A DNA stretch of 64,000 nucleotides from Infirmifilum sp. NZ (GTDB lineage: Archaea; Thermoproteota; Thermoprotei; Thermofilales; Thermofilaceae): contig NZ_CP094288.1 of the NCBI RefSeq assembly GCF_022693705.1, positions 734,443-798,442 of the forward strand. The letters run 5' to 3'. The position numbers and the translations under genes are program-made. Below the pieces are notes generated by a model. The model ran no database searches. It was not told the DNA's origin and was given only the letters and a program-made list of their open reading frames with translations. The first letter of the stretch is position 1. Each line of letters starts with the position of its first letter. Positions 1 through 8,413 of this stretch are shown piece by piece.

Positions 1-721
1 CTTCATCCCACACCGAGTACCTAGTAAGTACCGCGTACGCGTCTTTAAACGTTGTCGGGTCGGGAACAGTGGGACCCGAGGCGATGGTATCCATTCTGTC
101 TCCTACGACGTCAGATATCATAAGCGTGAGCACCGTTGCTGGTTGAGAGTGCCGAGCCAGCCACCCTCCTTTAATTCGAGAGAGGTGCTTGCGTACGGTG
201 TTTAACTCGAATATATCTGCTCCGCGCTTCATCAGAAGTATGCTCAGATCCCCTATCTCGTCTATTGTCACGCCTTCCACAGGGTACTCCAGGAGGGCTG
301 AGCCTCCTCCCGAGAATAGAGCTATAACCACATCCTCCTCAGACAGATTCGAAACCGTTTCTAGGACCAAGCGCCCTGCTTCAACGCTCTTCTGTGAGGC
401 TCTCGGATGGGTTGCCCCTACTAGCTTGATTTTCTTCAGGGAGTATTTTCCCACGAGCTCTTCTGGGACGGCTACCACCCCGCCTGCTACTCTATCTCCG
501 AGAATTTCCTCGACAGCCTGAGCCATGCCTCCAGACGCCTTTCCCGCGCCGACAACATACACTCTGCCTTTGAGTGGTATCTCGGTCCCGTCCAGCAGTT
601 GAATTGCAGAGTTGCTTACAGATATATAGCGCTTCACAGCCGCCCCTGGTTCAGCGACCCGTATGCCTTCAAGCGCCAATGTCAGAGCGATAATGCGAGC
701 ATTCTCCTCGGCCTCGCTCAC
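1..721 (-). CDS. glycerate 2-kinase (MOFRL family), C-terminal part cut by window edge
   Basis: Phosphorylates glycerate to 2-phosphoglycerate, feeding sugar acids into glycolysis in archaea with non-phosphorylating Entner-Doudoroff routes (family knowledge). Read on the minus strand, the frame shows a VVGAGKASGGMA nucleotide-site motif near residue 60, LFSGGGSALL, and near the left edge DTIASGPTVPDPTTF, all typical of this family. The frame is open to base 1, so the C-terminus is missing. In the start region there is no ATG between the upstream in-frame stop (TAG) and the conserved core; the GTG at 721 begins VSEAEENARIIALTLALEG, matching the usual N-terminal helix. No promoter was resolved. 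Confidence 0.85.
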   Translation of the reverse strand, partial: MSEAEENARIIALTLALEGIRVAEPGAAVKRYISVSNSAIQLLDGTEIPLKGRVYVVGAGKASGGMAQAVEEILGDRVAGGVVAVPEELVGKYSLKKIKLVGATHPRASQKSVEAGRLVLETVSNLSEEDVVIALFSGGGSALLEYPVEGVTIDEIGDLSILLMKRGADIFELNTVRKHLSRIKGGWLARHSQPATVLTLMISDVVGDRMDTIASGPTVPDPTTFKDAYAVLTRYSVWDE

Positions 722-940
722 GGGTATAACTTCGTGGCACTTCGGTTTAAGACTTGCGAGCCGCAGCTCGAACCTGTTACCATGCTAGCCCGAGGCGAAA
801 ACGAGCACTGTAATTTAGCTTCTAGAGCTTGAAAAGAAAAGCCATAGACCGCAGAGTCCATAGAGCATTTTCGGGTAGCTTGTACGCGCGCGAAAAAGCC
901 CTGGAGGTAATAAGCAAGTTTAGTAGAGTGTAGCAGGATA

Positions 941-2758
941 TTAGTGAGCCACCGGAAGTGTTATTGCGCCCGCTTTGACTACTACTTTTGGGCTTCCGTT
1001 CAGCGGTGTGTAAACAGTAATCCTCCTGTTAGAGTTAGGCTCAAGCTTCACCAAAGTTTCGCTTCTGAAGCCATTATCTTCAACGAAAATCGAGAAGTGA
1101 AGGCTGTAAGGGGACTTGTTCTCGAGCTGAATCACAAGATGATCATCAGCTTTCTCCACTATGGAGGCTTGCATGTATTTCTTTGCAAAGTTCTCGGCTA
1201 TTTCGATGCTACGCTGCGCCCATCTTCTTACAAACTCGCGCTCTCTGTGAACTTCGCCATACCAGTAGAAGTCGCTGTCAAAGGCAATCGCTAAAGCCTT
1301 CATGGCTTGGAAAAGCTCGGTGCTCCTATCGAGGGCTAGGGCTTGCGCGTTTTCACCTATAATCCTATACAGGGAGAAGACAACGGTCAGAGCTTTAAAA
1401 GCCTCCTCCCACATCTCATCTTTCACACCCCCGGTCCACTGGGACTCGGAGAGGTTTACCCATGAGCCGTAAGGCACGTAGGTAAGTACCCTAGAGGGCT
1501 TGTGACCCTGTAGATACTGTTCCAGAGTCGTCGTTTTTATAACCTGGCTTTTCTCGATGTACTCTATTATGCGTTTCAGAAAGTAGGGTGCAAACCTCCG
1601 GTACTGCGGTATTATCATCCAGTTTTCTCCATCCAATGCGATGACGACGATGCCCCCCGGTGCCGTTAACCGCCTCTTAGCCAGTTCGATGACGAAGCGC
1701 CTTGCTGCCATATCAGCCTCTTCTTCGTCCTTGAAGTCCACGTTGAAACTTATCCAGTTGCTAAGTGCAAGATCTCTGAAGAAAACTATGATATCATTAG
1801 AGGTTTCCGGGTTACGCACGATGTATGGCTCATAAATCGTGCCTTTTTCGCCGCTAGCCTTTTCAAAGTGTTGCTGGCAGAGAACGGTATAAAGAATGTT
1901 GTGTTCACGGTAAATGTCTACTAGCTCCATGCTCCAAAACATTTCCGGAGTCCAGAATCCCTTAGGCCTCTTGCCGACCGCATTCTCCACAATAGTGAGC
2001 CCTTGGGTGATCTCCCATGATAAAAGCTTTTTTGCTTCATCGAGGAGGTTCTTTTCGCGAGCCTTCTTCAACACGAAGCCTAAAACTGTGTGAGCGTAGA
2101 CGCTCCCCATGGGTTCAATCCTGCCTTGAGACACGAGGTGCCGGATCGTGTCCATAAGCTCTCTTATCTCTTCCTTCCGCTGAATAACCTCTGGGGGGAT
2201 GCGCCTATCCCCGGAGACGACCATTTCCCACTGCTCAAGTAGAGAGGGAGAGAAGTGGTCAACATCGCTGAAACCCTGGAATTCCCCGTGAATGGCCAGA
2301 TGCACTGAGTAGGGACCCTTCTTAAATCCCTCGAAATCCCCCTCTAAGACGTGCTTGTAGGCCCACAGGTCTTTGAATGTCCCCTCAGGGTAGTACTGAG
2401 GAGCTTGGTGGTGGTGCCAGACGAATGAAACGTAGATGGGAGCGCCTTTATCTGCTATGAAGACGGGGAACTCGAGGCCTTTCGTAGTGCCGTCTTTCTC
2501 CTCAGAGTATATTCCGAGAACGCCTTCGCCCACAACTTCCGGTATCTTCAATTTAACTTTGTACTCTCTTTGCCCTCCAGGTGGAATCTTTTCAAAGTCG
2601 AATATAGTAAGTACCTCCTGTTTACCGTTTACGCGGAGTGAAATGTACGGTCGTACCTCATGCTCCATGTCCTCCACGTTTAGCAGTGAGAAAGAAACTT
2701 CCAGGTTTGTGCCGCTCAGAAGGACTGCTTGGTCAAAGTTAGTAGCTATTTTTAGCAT
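941..2758 (-). CDS. glycoside hydrolase family 57 protein (alpha-amylase/glucanotransferase type)
   Basis: Likely acts on alpha-glucans in the cytoplasm; no signal peptide is visible. The first ~100 residues look like a beta-sandwich domain, followed by the GH57 barrel starting at FVWHHHQAPQYYPEG. Further motifs are GFWTPEMFW, carrying the expected catalytic Glu, and VVIALDGENW, carrying the expected acid Asp. A second beta-rich segment forms the C-terminus. About 605 residues. A TTG at 2776 would add six residues; the ATG at 2758 is preferred because it starts directly with MLKIATNFDQ. The exact substrate (amylase, 4-alpha-glucanotransferase or branching enzyme) cannot be told from motifs alone. 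Confidence 0.85.
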   Translation of the reverse strand: MLKIATNFDQAVLLSGTNLEVSFSLLNVEDMEHEVRPYISLRVNGKQEVLTIFDFEKIPPGGQREYKVKLKIPEVVGEGVLGIYSEEKDGTTKGLEFPVFIADKGAPIYVSFVWHHHQAPQYYPEGTFKDLWAYKHVLEGDFEGFKKGPYSVHLAIHGEFQGFSDVDHFSPSLLEQWEMVVSGDRRIPPEVIQRKEEIRELMDTIRHLVSQGRIEPMGSVYAHTVLGFVLKKAREKNLLDEAKKLLSWEITQGLTIVENAVGKRPKGFWTPEMFWSMELVDIYREHNILYTVLCQQHFEKASGEKGTIYEPYIVRNPETSNDIIVFFRDLALSNWISFNVDFKDEEEADMAARRFVIELAKRRLTAPGGIVVIALDGENWMIIPQYRRFAPYFLKRIIEYIEKSQVIKTTTLEQYLQGHKPSRVLTYVPYGSWVNLSESQWTGGVKDEMWEEAFKALTVVFSLYRIIGENAQALALDRSTELFQAMKALAIAFDSDFYWYGEVHREREFVRRWAQRSIEIAENFAKKYMQASIVEKADDHLVIQLENKSPYSLHFSIFVEDNGFRSETLVKLEPNSNRRITVYTPLNGSPKVVVKAGAITLPVAH

Positions 2759-2812
2759 GAATATCAACTCAATCAAGATTTAGAGAAAAAATTGCCGTGA
2801 AGAGATGTTGAT

Positions 2813-3088
2813 TTACTCGGTTTTCACTAGCTCTATTTCGATGGTGGACACTGTTCTCTCTTTGCCAGGCTCTCCTACCTTTTCGCTGCCAATTTTTATT
2901 GTACCGTAGCTGACCTTGCCTCCCAGGAATCTTCTAACAAGTTCGGCCGCATCGACAGCTCTGGAAATGGCACGGCCCCTTGCCTTCAGAATGACACGCT
3001 TGCTACCGCTTGTGAACTGGGTTACTGCGGCGAGCACGTAGCTGCTAACTGGTTTGTTCCCTACGAAGACAGTTCCAGCTTCCGCCAT
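2813..3088 (-). CDS. alba: Alba DNA/RNA-binding chromatin protein
   Basis: A 91-residue Alba protein, an abundant dimeric architectural protein that coats DNA and RNA in thermophilic archaea. The diagnostic segment VFVGNKPVSSYVLA near the N-terminus is followed by the RVILKARGRAISRAVDAAE helix that contains the nucleic-acid contacts. The start ATG has a strong Shine-Dalgarno (AGGAGGT, about 11 bases upstream). Its own TATA box lies just beyond the end of the ABCE1 gene, so it is probably transcribed separately and at a high level. Confidence 0.95.
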   Translation of the reverse strand: MAEAGTVFVGNKPVSSYVLAAVTQFTSGSKRVILKARGRAISRAVDAAELVRRFLGGKVSYGTIKIGSEKVGEPGKERTVSTIEIELVKTE

Positions 3089-3137
3089 GATACCTCGACC
3101 TCCTGTTTTTGTGTGCGCTAACTCTACTTTAGGTAAA

Positions 3138-3145
3138 CTTATAAA
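3138..3145 (-). promoter_or_regulatory. TATA box of alba
   Basis: On the minus strand the sequence reads TTTATAAG within an A/T-rich stretch, about 45-50 bases before the alba ATG. The predicted transcript start near 3113 would leave a leader of about 25 bases that contains the AGGAGGT ribosome-binding site. Confidence 0.6.
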
Positions 3146-3150
3146 CTTTT

Positions 3151-4962
3151 TTATTCTCGGCTCTCCTCCTTGTCCTCCATCACGACGTAATAGTACTCAT
3201 TTAGCACGGTTTTCTGGTACCTGTCAAGCCAGGAGCCTGGCTTGTTTATCCTCGGTCTTTTAGACTCAGGATCTCTCCTGAACGTAATACCCATATCCCT
3301 GAGGAACTCGTTCATACCTTTCTGCATACTGCTCGGCGCTAGGGCTTCACCCCTCAGCCCTGGCTGACCTTTAAATACCATTATCGTCATGGCCAGGAAG
3401 TCCACAGCCACAATATCGTGCTCGACCACTATCGTCGCGGTACCCTTCTCGGCGGTAAGGCGTTTTACCACCTTAGCTACAGCGTATCTCTGCTCTACGT
3501 CAAGATAAGCCATCGGCTCGTCGAGGAGGTAGAGGTCAGCGTCTCTCCCTAGAGCTGAGACAATCAGGACCCTCTGGAGCTCACCCCCGCTGAGGTCACG
3601 CATATCATGGTCAAAGAGGCTGTGAACACGAAGAGGCTTCAGAAGCTCAGCCTGAACGAAGCTTGAAGACGTATCGACACCCGATGCCTGAAGAAATTGC
3701 CTGACTGTACCTTCGAATTGTACTTCTCCGAGAAACTGTGGTTTGTAGCTAAGTCTCAGGTTTAAAGGCCTTTCAATCCAGCCCTCATCCGGGTCGAGCT
3801 CCCCCACAAGCATCCTTACAAACGTAGTCTTGCCGATCCCGTTTGGCCCTAAAACGCCGATAACTTCTCCTCTATGCACCTCTCCATGCTCGACGCGCAG
3901 CGTGAAGTTTTCAAGCTTCTTCACAAGGTCGCTCCACCTTAACATTACGCTCTCAACAGACCACTCAATAGGGGGTGGTCTCTCATGAAACTCTATTTTA
4001 TACTCCCTGAACCTCACGTTTTCCTCACGTATGTAGCCTTCAATGAACGCATTTATCCCGGCTCTAGCACCTTTCACTATGCCAACGATTCCGTAGACTC
4101 CAGGCTCACCGTAGATGACGGAGACTAGGTCGCTCACGTAGTCCAGCACCGCTAGGTCGTGCTCAACGACGATGACGTATTTTCCTGGCTTCACTTGGTC
4201 GCGAATAAGGTTAGCCACGCGGAGCCTTTCGCGAACATCCAAGTAGCTAGAGGGCTCGTCGAGGAGGTAGACACTAGCATCCCTAGATAAAGCTGCCGCC
4301 ACAGCGACCTTCTGCAACTCCCCACCGCTTAGGTTTCGGAGGGGTCTGTCCTTTATCTGCGAGAGCCCCAAGTACTCCATTAGCTCTCTTGCAATGCCTC
4401 TTTCGTCAACTTTCCCAAGAGCTTCCTGCACTGTTATAGAGTACTTCCTCAAAGCGTCGATTGCTTGAGGCTTAAAAGATACTTTGAGACTGCCGCTTGC
4501 CAGTTTCTCGAAGTAGGGTTGGAGCTCAGAACCCTTAAAGAAGTCGATTATCTCATCCCAGTCAGGTGGAGACTCATACCTCCCGAGGTTCGGTTTTATA
4601 ACACCGGCTAGGATCTTAAGCGAGGTTGACTTTCCAACTCCGTTGCTACCCAGTATTCCAAGCGATCTCCCCTCCTTAGGTACCGGGAGCTTAAACAGTT
4701 CGAAGGCATTTGGGCCGTAGCGGTGTACAAGGTTTCTAGAAAGCTTCTCCGGCAAGTTAACAATCGATATTGCGGAGTAGGGGCACTTCTTGATGCATAT
4801 TCCGCAACCAACACACAACTCTTCGGAGATCCTGGCTTTGTTCTCAGCTTCATCAATCCATACACACTTAGACCCTGCCCTGTTAACCGGGCAGAGGCGC
4901 ACGCATTCGAGGTTGCACTTGCTCGGCTTGCATAGTGCTTTATCGACGACGGCGAGCCTCAT
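3151..4962 (-). CDS. abce1: ABCE1/Rli1 ribosome-recycling ATPase
   Basis: Splits post-termination ribosomes with aRF1/aPelota using two ABC ATPase sites and two iron-sulfur clusters. The N-terminal ~75 residues hold eight-cysteine ferredoxin-like motifs (CKPSKCNLECVRLCP and CVGCGICIKKCP). The first ABC domain has GSNGVGKST and LSGGELQKV, and the second has GPNGIGKTT and LSGGELQRV, each with LLDEP Walker B motifs. Full length at 603 residues. It follows the small zinc-ribbon gene by 15 bases on the same strand, so the two are probably co-transcribed. Confidence 0.97.
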   Translation of the reverse strand: MRLAVVDKALCKPSKCNLECVRLCPVNRAGSKCVWIDEAENKARISEELCVGCGICIKKCPYSAISIVNLPEKLSRNLVHRYGPNAFELFKLPVPKEGRSLGILGSNGVGKSTSLKILAGVIKPNLGRYESPPDWDEIIDFFKGSELQPYFEKLASGSLKVSFKPQAIDALRKYSITVQEALGKVDERGIARELMEYLGLSQIKDRPLRNLSGGELQKVAVAAALSRDASVYLLDEPSSYLDVRERLRVANLIRDQVKPGKYVIVVEHDLAVLDYVSDLVSVIYGEPGVYGIVGIVKGARAGINAFIEGYIREENVRFREYKIEFHERPPPIEWSVESVMLRWSDLVKKLENFTLRVEHGEVHRGEVIGVLGPNGIGKTTFVRMLVGELDPDEGWIERPLNLRLSYKPQFLGEVQFEGTVRQFLQASGVDTSSSFVQAELLKPLRVHSLFDHDMRDLSGGELQRVLIVSALGRDADLYLLDEPMAYLDVEQRYAVAKVVKRLTAEKGTATIVVEHDIVAVDFLAMTIMVFKGQPGLRGEALAPSSMQKGMNEFLRDMGITFRRDPESKRPRINKPGSWLDRYQKTVLNEYYYVVMEDKEESRE

Positions 4963-4977
4963 CCCTATCCCGAGGGC

Positions 4978-5256
4978 TCACTCTTCGGACGATTCTTCCT
5001 CCTGTTCCTCAAGGGTCTCTAGGAAAACCTCGTAGATCTCCCGTAGTTGGCTCCGCTCCTCCTCGTCCGTTCTAGCGGCTTTCACGTCAAAAACTGAGAC
5101 CTTAGTCTTCTTGTCCTCAGAAACGCTTTCACGCATCGAGTAGCCTTTAGCATCCTTTGTTTTCACCTCGTACCCGCAGTTAGGGCAGACGAGGTAGAGG
5201 CCATCCTGCTTCTTTTTGGGCACCATCAGTGAGCCGCACTTGGGGCAGAATTCCAC
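4978..5256 (-). CDS. TFS/RpoM-like protein with only the N-terminal zinc ribbon
   Basis: The N-terminus MEFCPKCGSLM plus CPNCGYE makes a CxxC...CxxC zinc ribbon as in archaeal transcript-cleavage factor TFS and RPB9. After it, the protein has a linker and an acidic tail (EEQEEESSEE). The C-terminal ribbon with the catalytic Asp-Glu pair needed for RNA cleavage is absent, so cleavage activity is not expected. The GTG at 5256 is chosen because AGGTGG lies five bases upstream; a GTG at 5265 would add three residues. It sits directly before ABCE1, possibly linking it to translation rather than transcription. That role is inference. Confidence 0.7.
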   Translation of the reverse strand: MEFCPKCGSLMVPKKKQDGLYLVCPNCGYEVKTKDAKGYSMRESVSEDKKTKVSVFDVKAARTDEEERSQLREIYEVFLETLEEQEEESSEE

Positions 5257-5294
5257 CGTAACCACCTCACGGCTAAGGGGTATTGCTACACATG

Positions 5295-5304
5295 AAATAT
5301 ATTA
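5295..5304 (+). promoter_or_regulatory. TATA box of the THUMP gene
   Basis: AAATATATTA lies 33 bases upstream of the ATG at 5338 and directly abuts the earlier ATG at 5305. This spacing makes 5338 the plausible start of a nearly leaderless message and argues against 5305. Confidence 0.55.
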
Positions 5305-5337
5305 ATGCTTTTCGGAATAAGTAGCTCGATCGCTGGT

Positions 5338-5922
5338 ATGCTAGACGAATTTAATCTCGTCGTCGCAACCTATAGGCAACGGGAAAATGACTGTATAAGT
5401 GAGCTCTGGTTCTTTGCAAGCGAGATAGGCGATAAGTACCTTGATGCTAGCAAGACGGGGTTGCCCTCCCTTATCGTCGCAAAAACGAGCATGGATCCCG
5501 AGGCCTTCACTGAGAAAATACGTGAGAAATTGATGAGTAATCCTTGGTACTTCAGATACATTTTAAAGGTTACACCCGTGCAAACAACGGTGCCTGCAAC
5601 TCTGGATGATATCCGAGAGGCAGCACTCAGGCTCGCGGCTGAGAGAATCCTTCCTTCAGAAACTTACAAAGTAGAGGCGCACGTTAGGCTCTCTGAGCTC
5701 AGGCGCGAAGAGATAATCGACGCAATCGCCAGCAACATTAAAAACAGAGTGAGTCTAGAGGCTCCTGACAAGGTTATTGTTGTAGAGGTTATCGGCGAGA
5801 AAGCTGGAGTAGGTGTTGTAAAGTTCTCGAGCATAGTGTCGGTCGAAAAGCTGAGGAGGGAGGCAAGGAGAAGTGGGAGGGGTCTACAAAGTGAGGGCGA
5901 GGAGAGTGGCTCTGGCCCTTAG
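5338..5922 (+). CDS. THUMP-domain protein (Tan1-like, tRNA modification)
   Basis: The start MLDEFNLVVATYRQREND followed by AISELW-like and GLPSLIVAKT segments matches archaeal THUMP proteins related to yeast Tan1, which presents tRNA to the ac4C acetyltransferase. The THUMP fold ends in ...IVVEVIGEKAGVGVV near residue 165, and a charged, glycine-rich tail follows. About 194 residues from the preferred start. It is convergent with the Cgi121-like gene and overlaps it by 39 bases. Partner and modification are inferred from the family, not visible here. Confidence 0.7.
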   Translation: MLDEFNLVVATYRQRENDCISELWFFASEIGDKYLDASKTGLPSLIVAKTSMDPEAFTEKIREKLMSNPWYFRYILKVTPVQTTVPATLDDIREAALRLAAERILPSETYKVEAHVRLSELRREEIIDAIASNIKNRVSLEAPDKVIVVEVIGEKAGVGVVKFSSIVSVEKLRREARRSGRGLQSEGEESGSGP

Positions 5923-6417
5923 AGCTCTGACCAGAAGCTCTCTGTCAGGGGGCAGGTTCAGGAAGGCTGAGTAGAGGCTAATCCAGCAGTCTTCGTCGGG
6001 TTCCTCTTCAACAGCTTTAAAGACTCCCCTTATTTCTTCGAGCAAGCTGAGTATGGGTTCGACGCTGCGGCTACTTATACCTACGAAGCCCGCCCTGGTA
6101 CCTTGACCCTCACCGAAGAATTTCGCCGCGTCTTTGATATTTCTCACGCCTATTAGGAACAGTAGGAACTCGTGGACTAGATCTCTTGATATCATTCTAC
6201 CGCTACTAAAGTTCCTAAGAGTGTGAAGCAGAGAAGTGACTATTACCCGCCTGTCGGGCAGCTTACAGCAGTCTCGTAGAAGTATGAGCCAGGTACCTTC
6301 CTTAGTATTTTCCCTCGACCACTTTAATGCGCTCTGAAACGCTTCGTCATCAAGCCCCTTCAAGCATCCGTACACCAATGTGTAATCTCTGCCATCAAAG
6401 CGTATCGAAATGTTCAC
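5884..6417 (-). CDS. Cgi121-like KEOPS subunit
   Basis: A 177-residue protein with a helical middle that reads HEFLLFLIGVRNIKDAAKFFG followed by AGFVGIS. The pattern (h-E-h-h-h-h-h-x-G-x-R-x-I-x-x-A) is that of Cgi121, the KEOPS subunit that captures the tRNA 3' end for N6-threonylcarbamoyl-adenosine synthesis. The assignment rests on this motif and size and is moderately sure. Start is GTG at 6417. Its last 39 bases overlap the end of the THUMP gene on the opposite strand; both products would act on tRNA. Confidence 0.55.
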   Translation of the reverse strand: MNISIRFDGRDYTLVYGCLKGLDDEAFQSALKWSRENTKEGTWLILLRDCCKLPDRRVIVTSLLHTLRNFSSGRMISRDLVHEFLLFLIGVRNIKDAAKFFGEGQGTRAGFVGISSRSVEPILSLLEEIRGVFKAVEEEPDEDCWISLYSAFLNLPPDRELLVRALRARATLLALTL

Positions 6418-6478
6418 GTCTTTTTCGTGCGGGGATTAGGATAAATAGTTTGTAGAGAGATATCCTTCTCGAGCATCC

Positions 6479-7279
6479 ATGAGCCTAATAGCCCTCTTGA
6501 CGGATTTTGGAACGAAGGATCATTACGTAGGAGCCGTGAAAGCTGTCCTGAAGCGTTTTTGCCCGAGATCCGAGCTCATTGATATAACTCATGAGACCGA
6601 TCCATGGTCTCTCCTAGATGCAGAGTACCTTCTCACCTGCTGCTTCGACGATTTCCCTGATGGGACGGTCTTTCTCGTGGTTGTGGACCCGGGTGTAGGG
6701 ACTAAGAGAAGGCCTATAGTTGTCAAGACGAGGAGGTTCTGGTTTGTGGGGCCTGACAATGGTGTTTTCGCAGAGGTAGCGGCGAAAGACCCACCGACTA
6801 GCGCGTGGGCGATAGTTCGCGTCCCATGGCAGACCAAGAGCTCGCATACTTTTCACGGACGGGACATTTTCGCGCCTGTAGCCGCCTTTCTGGCCTGCGG
6901 CGGCAGTGTGGAGGAGGTTGGAGAGCAGGTGGAGGGTATAGTGCACCTGAGAAAGCCTGAGACTTCGTTCAAGGACGGAAGTCTCGTGGGTTACGTGGCG
7001 CATATTGATCGGTTCGGGAACGTAGCGACCAGCATTGATTCAAAGCTTCTTCAACAGGCTGGTGTAAGTCTCGGGTCAACTCTTTACGTTCTCGTTGATG
7101 GGAGACGCTACACGGCGAGATTTTACAGGACGTTCGGGGAGGCCGCGGAGGGAGAGCTTATAGCCCTCATCAACAGCTGTGGGGTTCTCGAGTTCGCGGT
7201 GAACCGCGGTAGGGCTTCTGACATTATCGGGGTTAAAGTCGGGGCGCCTCTGGAGATAAGAGTGTCAACCTGGGAGTAA
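6479..7279 (+). CDS. SAM hydroxide adenosyltransferase (DUF62 family)
   Basis: Converts S-adenosylmethionine and water to adenosine and methionine; relatives are the fluorinase and chlorinase. Visible motifs: ALLTDFGTKDHYVGAVKA at residues 4-21, VVVDPGVGTKRRP around 72-84, FVGPDNGVF around 92-100, and a C-terminal beta domain with IDRFGNVATSI. The DFG and PDNG residues bind SAM. Full length at 266 residues. It is divergent from the Cgi121-like gene and stands alone on the plus strand. Confidence 0.9.
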   Translation: MSLIALLTDFGTKDHYVGAVKAVLKRFCPRSELIDITHETDPWSLLDAEYLLTCCFDDFPDGTVFLVVVDPGVGTKRRPIVVKTRRFWFVGPDNGVFAEVAAKDPPTSAWAIVRVPWQTKSSHTFHGRDIFAPVAAFLACGGSVEEVGEQVEGIVHLRKPETSFKDGSLVGYVAHIDRFGNVATSIDSKLLQQAGVSLGSTLYVLVDGRRYTARFYRTFGEAAEGELIALINSCGVLEFAVNRGRASDIIGVKVGAPLEIRVSTWE

Positions 7280-7366
7280 AGTTCTCAAGTTTCATACTGT
7301 TGCGAACAATCCTTTTTCCATTTGGAGGCGGAAAACCGGCAAAAATTATGATGAAGCTGCAGGTGA

Positions 7367-8413
7367 TTACCTGAATCCCACTCCTCTTATACTTACCCTC
7401 ACTCCGATGGAAGATTTTTCGATGTAATACTCGGAGCCTAGAATCTGCTTGCACAGTTCAAGCGCTGTTTCAAGATGCAAAGTCACCTCAGAGGTTTCGA
7501 AAAACGACTCGCCATCTGCTAGCGACAGGTAGATAGCCAAGTTATCTGAGGCATGAGGGTCAACAGGCACCCCCAGCCTGAGACTCTTGTACAGGGCTTC
7601 CGCGGCCTCTGCTCCCACTACTTCTGCTGGCTTACCTTTCTCCCCTATCGAGTCCCCACCAACTATGCCTTCCCCCACCTTTGCCCAGAGCACTATGCCC
7701 GTCCCCCTCCCCACAGACGGCGTATCGCAATCGAGCCTTATCTCCCCAACGTGGTAACCCATCTTCTCTAAGGACGATTTAGCCGAGATAGCCTGCCTAG
7801 ATGCGATGCTGCACGGCAGGTTTCCCACGTATGAAATCCCTTCAATTAACCCTACCTTGTCGCTTCTCACAAGTTTGAGCGGCGAAAGAGGGTAGGAAGG
7901 GTACGTGGTCACTCTAACTATCCCTCCTCCCTCGGGGTAGAAACCATGCCTTACTAATTTCGAGGAGGCGTTCACGCCGACCTTTGAGAAAAGCGGTAGC
8001 AGAACATTCTCGAAGTAGTAGTATGGAGGGCTCCAGCGCACGCTCGTGCCGCCTCTCACCTCAAGCACCACACTCCCCTTGGCAGCTAGCAGTACTGGGA
8101 GTGTTGCCTGGAGGAATAACGTAATAGAGCCCGCTGTTCCAATATATACAGAGTATGTGCCCCCCTCTAGCCTTTTCCTGGAGGGCCGGAAGAGTATCTC
8201 GGTGGAACCCACGTGAAGACCTTCAACCTGAGCCTTCGCAAGCTGTGCTATGAACTTCACCGCAGCCATGTGCTGTGGTCTCAAACCCGGATTGTCCCTC
8301 TTAGCTCTGATGTTGAACACCCTCAACTCCTCGCCGAGGAGCGCTGCGAGCGCTACGCTGTACCTTAGCAGCTGCCCCCCTCCCTCGCCGAAGGACCCGT
8401 CGACTTCTATCAA
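7367..8413 (-). CDS. rtcA: RNA 3'-terminal phosphate cyclase
   Basis: Converts RNA 3'-phosphate to 2',3'-cyclic phosphate with ATP through a covalent enzyme-AMP. Motifs: DGSFGEGGGQLLRYS at the start, TAGSITLFLQATLPVLL mid-protein, and HASDNLAIYLSLADG near the C-terminus with the adenylated His. The TTG at 8413 is chosen as start: AGGTGGGAG precedes it at good spacing, it gives MIEVDGSFGEGGGQ and a family-typical 348 residues. A longer frame reaching 8497 would lie inside the upstream gene. The TTG overlaps that gene's TGA stop (TTGA), implying translational coupling. Confidence 0.92.
   Translation of the reverse strand: MIEVDGSFGEGGGQLLRYSVALAALLGEELRVFNIRAKRDNPGLRPQHMAAVKFIAQLAKAQVEGLHVGSTEILFRPSRKRLEGGTYSVYIGTAGSITLFLQATLPVLLAAKGSVVLEVRGGTSVRWSPPYYYFENVLLPLFSKVGVNASSKLVRHGFYPEGGGIVRVTTYPSYPLSPLKLVRSDKVGLIEGISYVGNLPCSIASRQAISAKSSLEKMGYHVGEIRLDCDTPSVGRGTGIVLWAKVGEGIVGGDSIGEKGKPAEVVGAEAAEALYKSLRLGVPVDPHASDNLAIYLSLADGESFFETSEVTLHLETALELCKQILGSEYYIEKSSIGVRVSIRGVGFR

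Noticed and set aside
189..832. Plus-strand frames of 110 and 77 codons at the left edge
   Set aside because: They are shadows of the minus-strand glycerate 2-kinase, whose motifs are clear.
5305..5337. Upstream ATG for the THUMP gene
   Set aside because: It abuts the TATA box, so it would lie before the transcript start; the family N-terminus matches the ATG at 5338.
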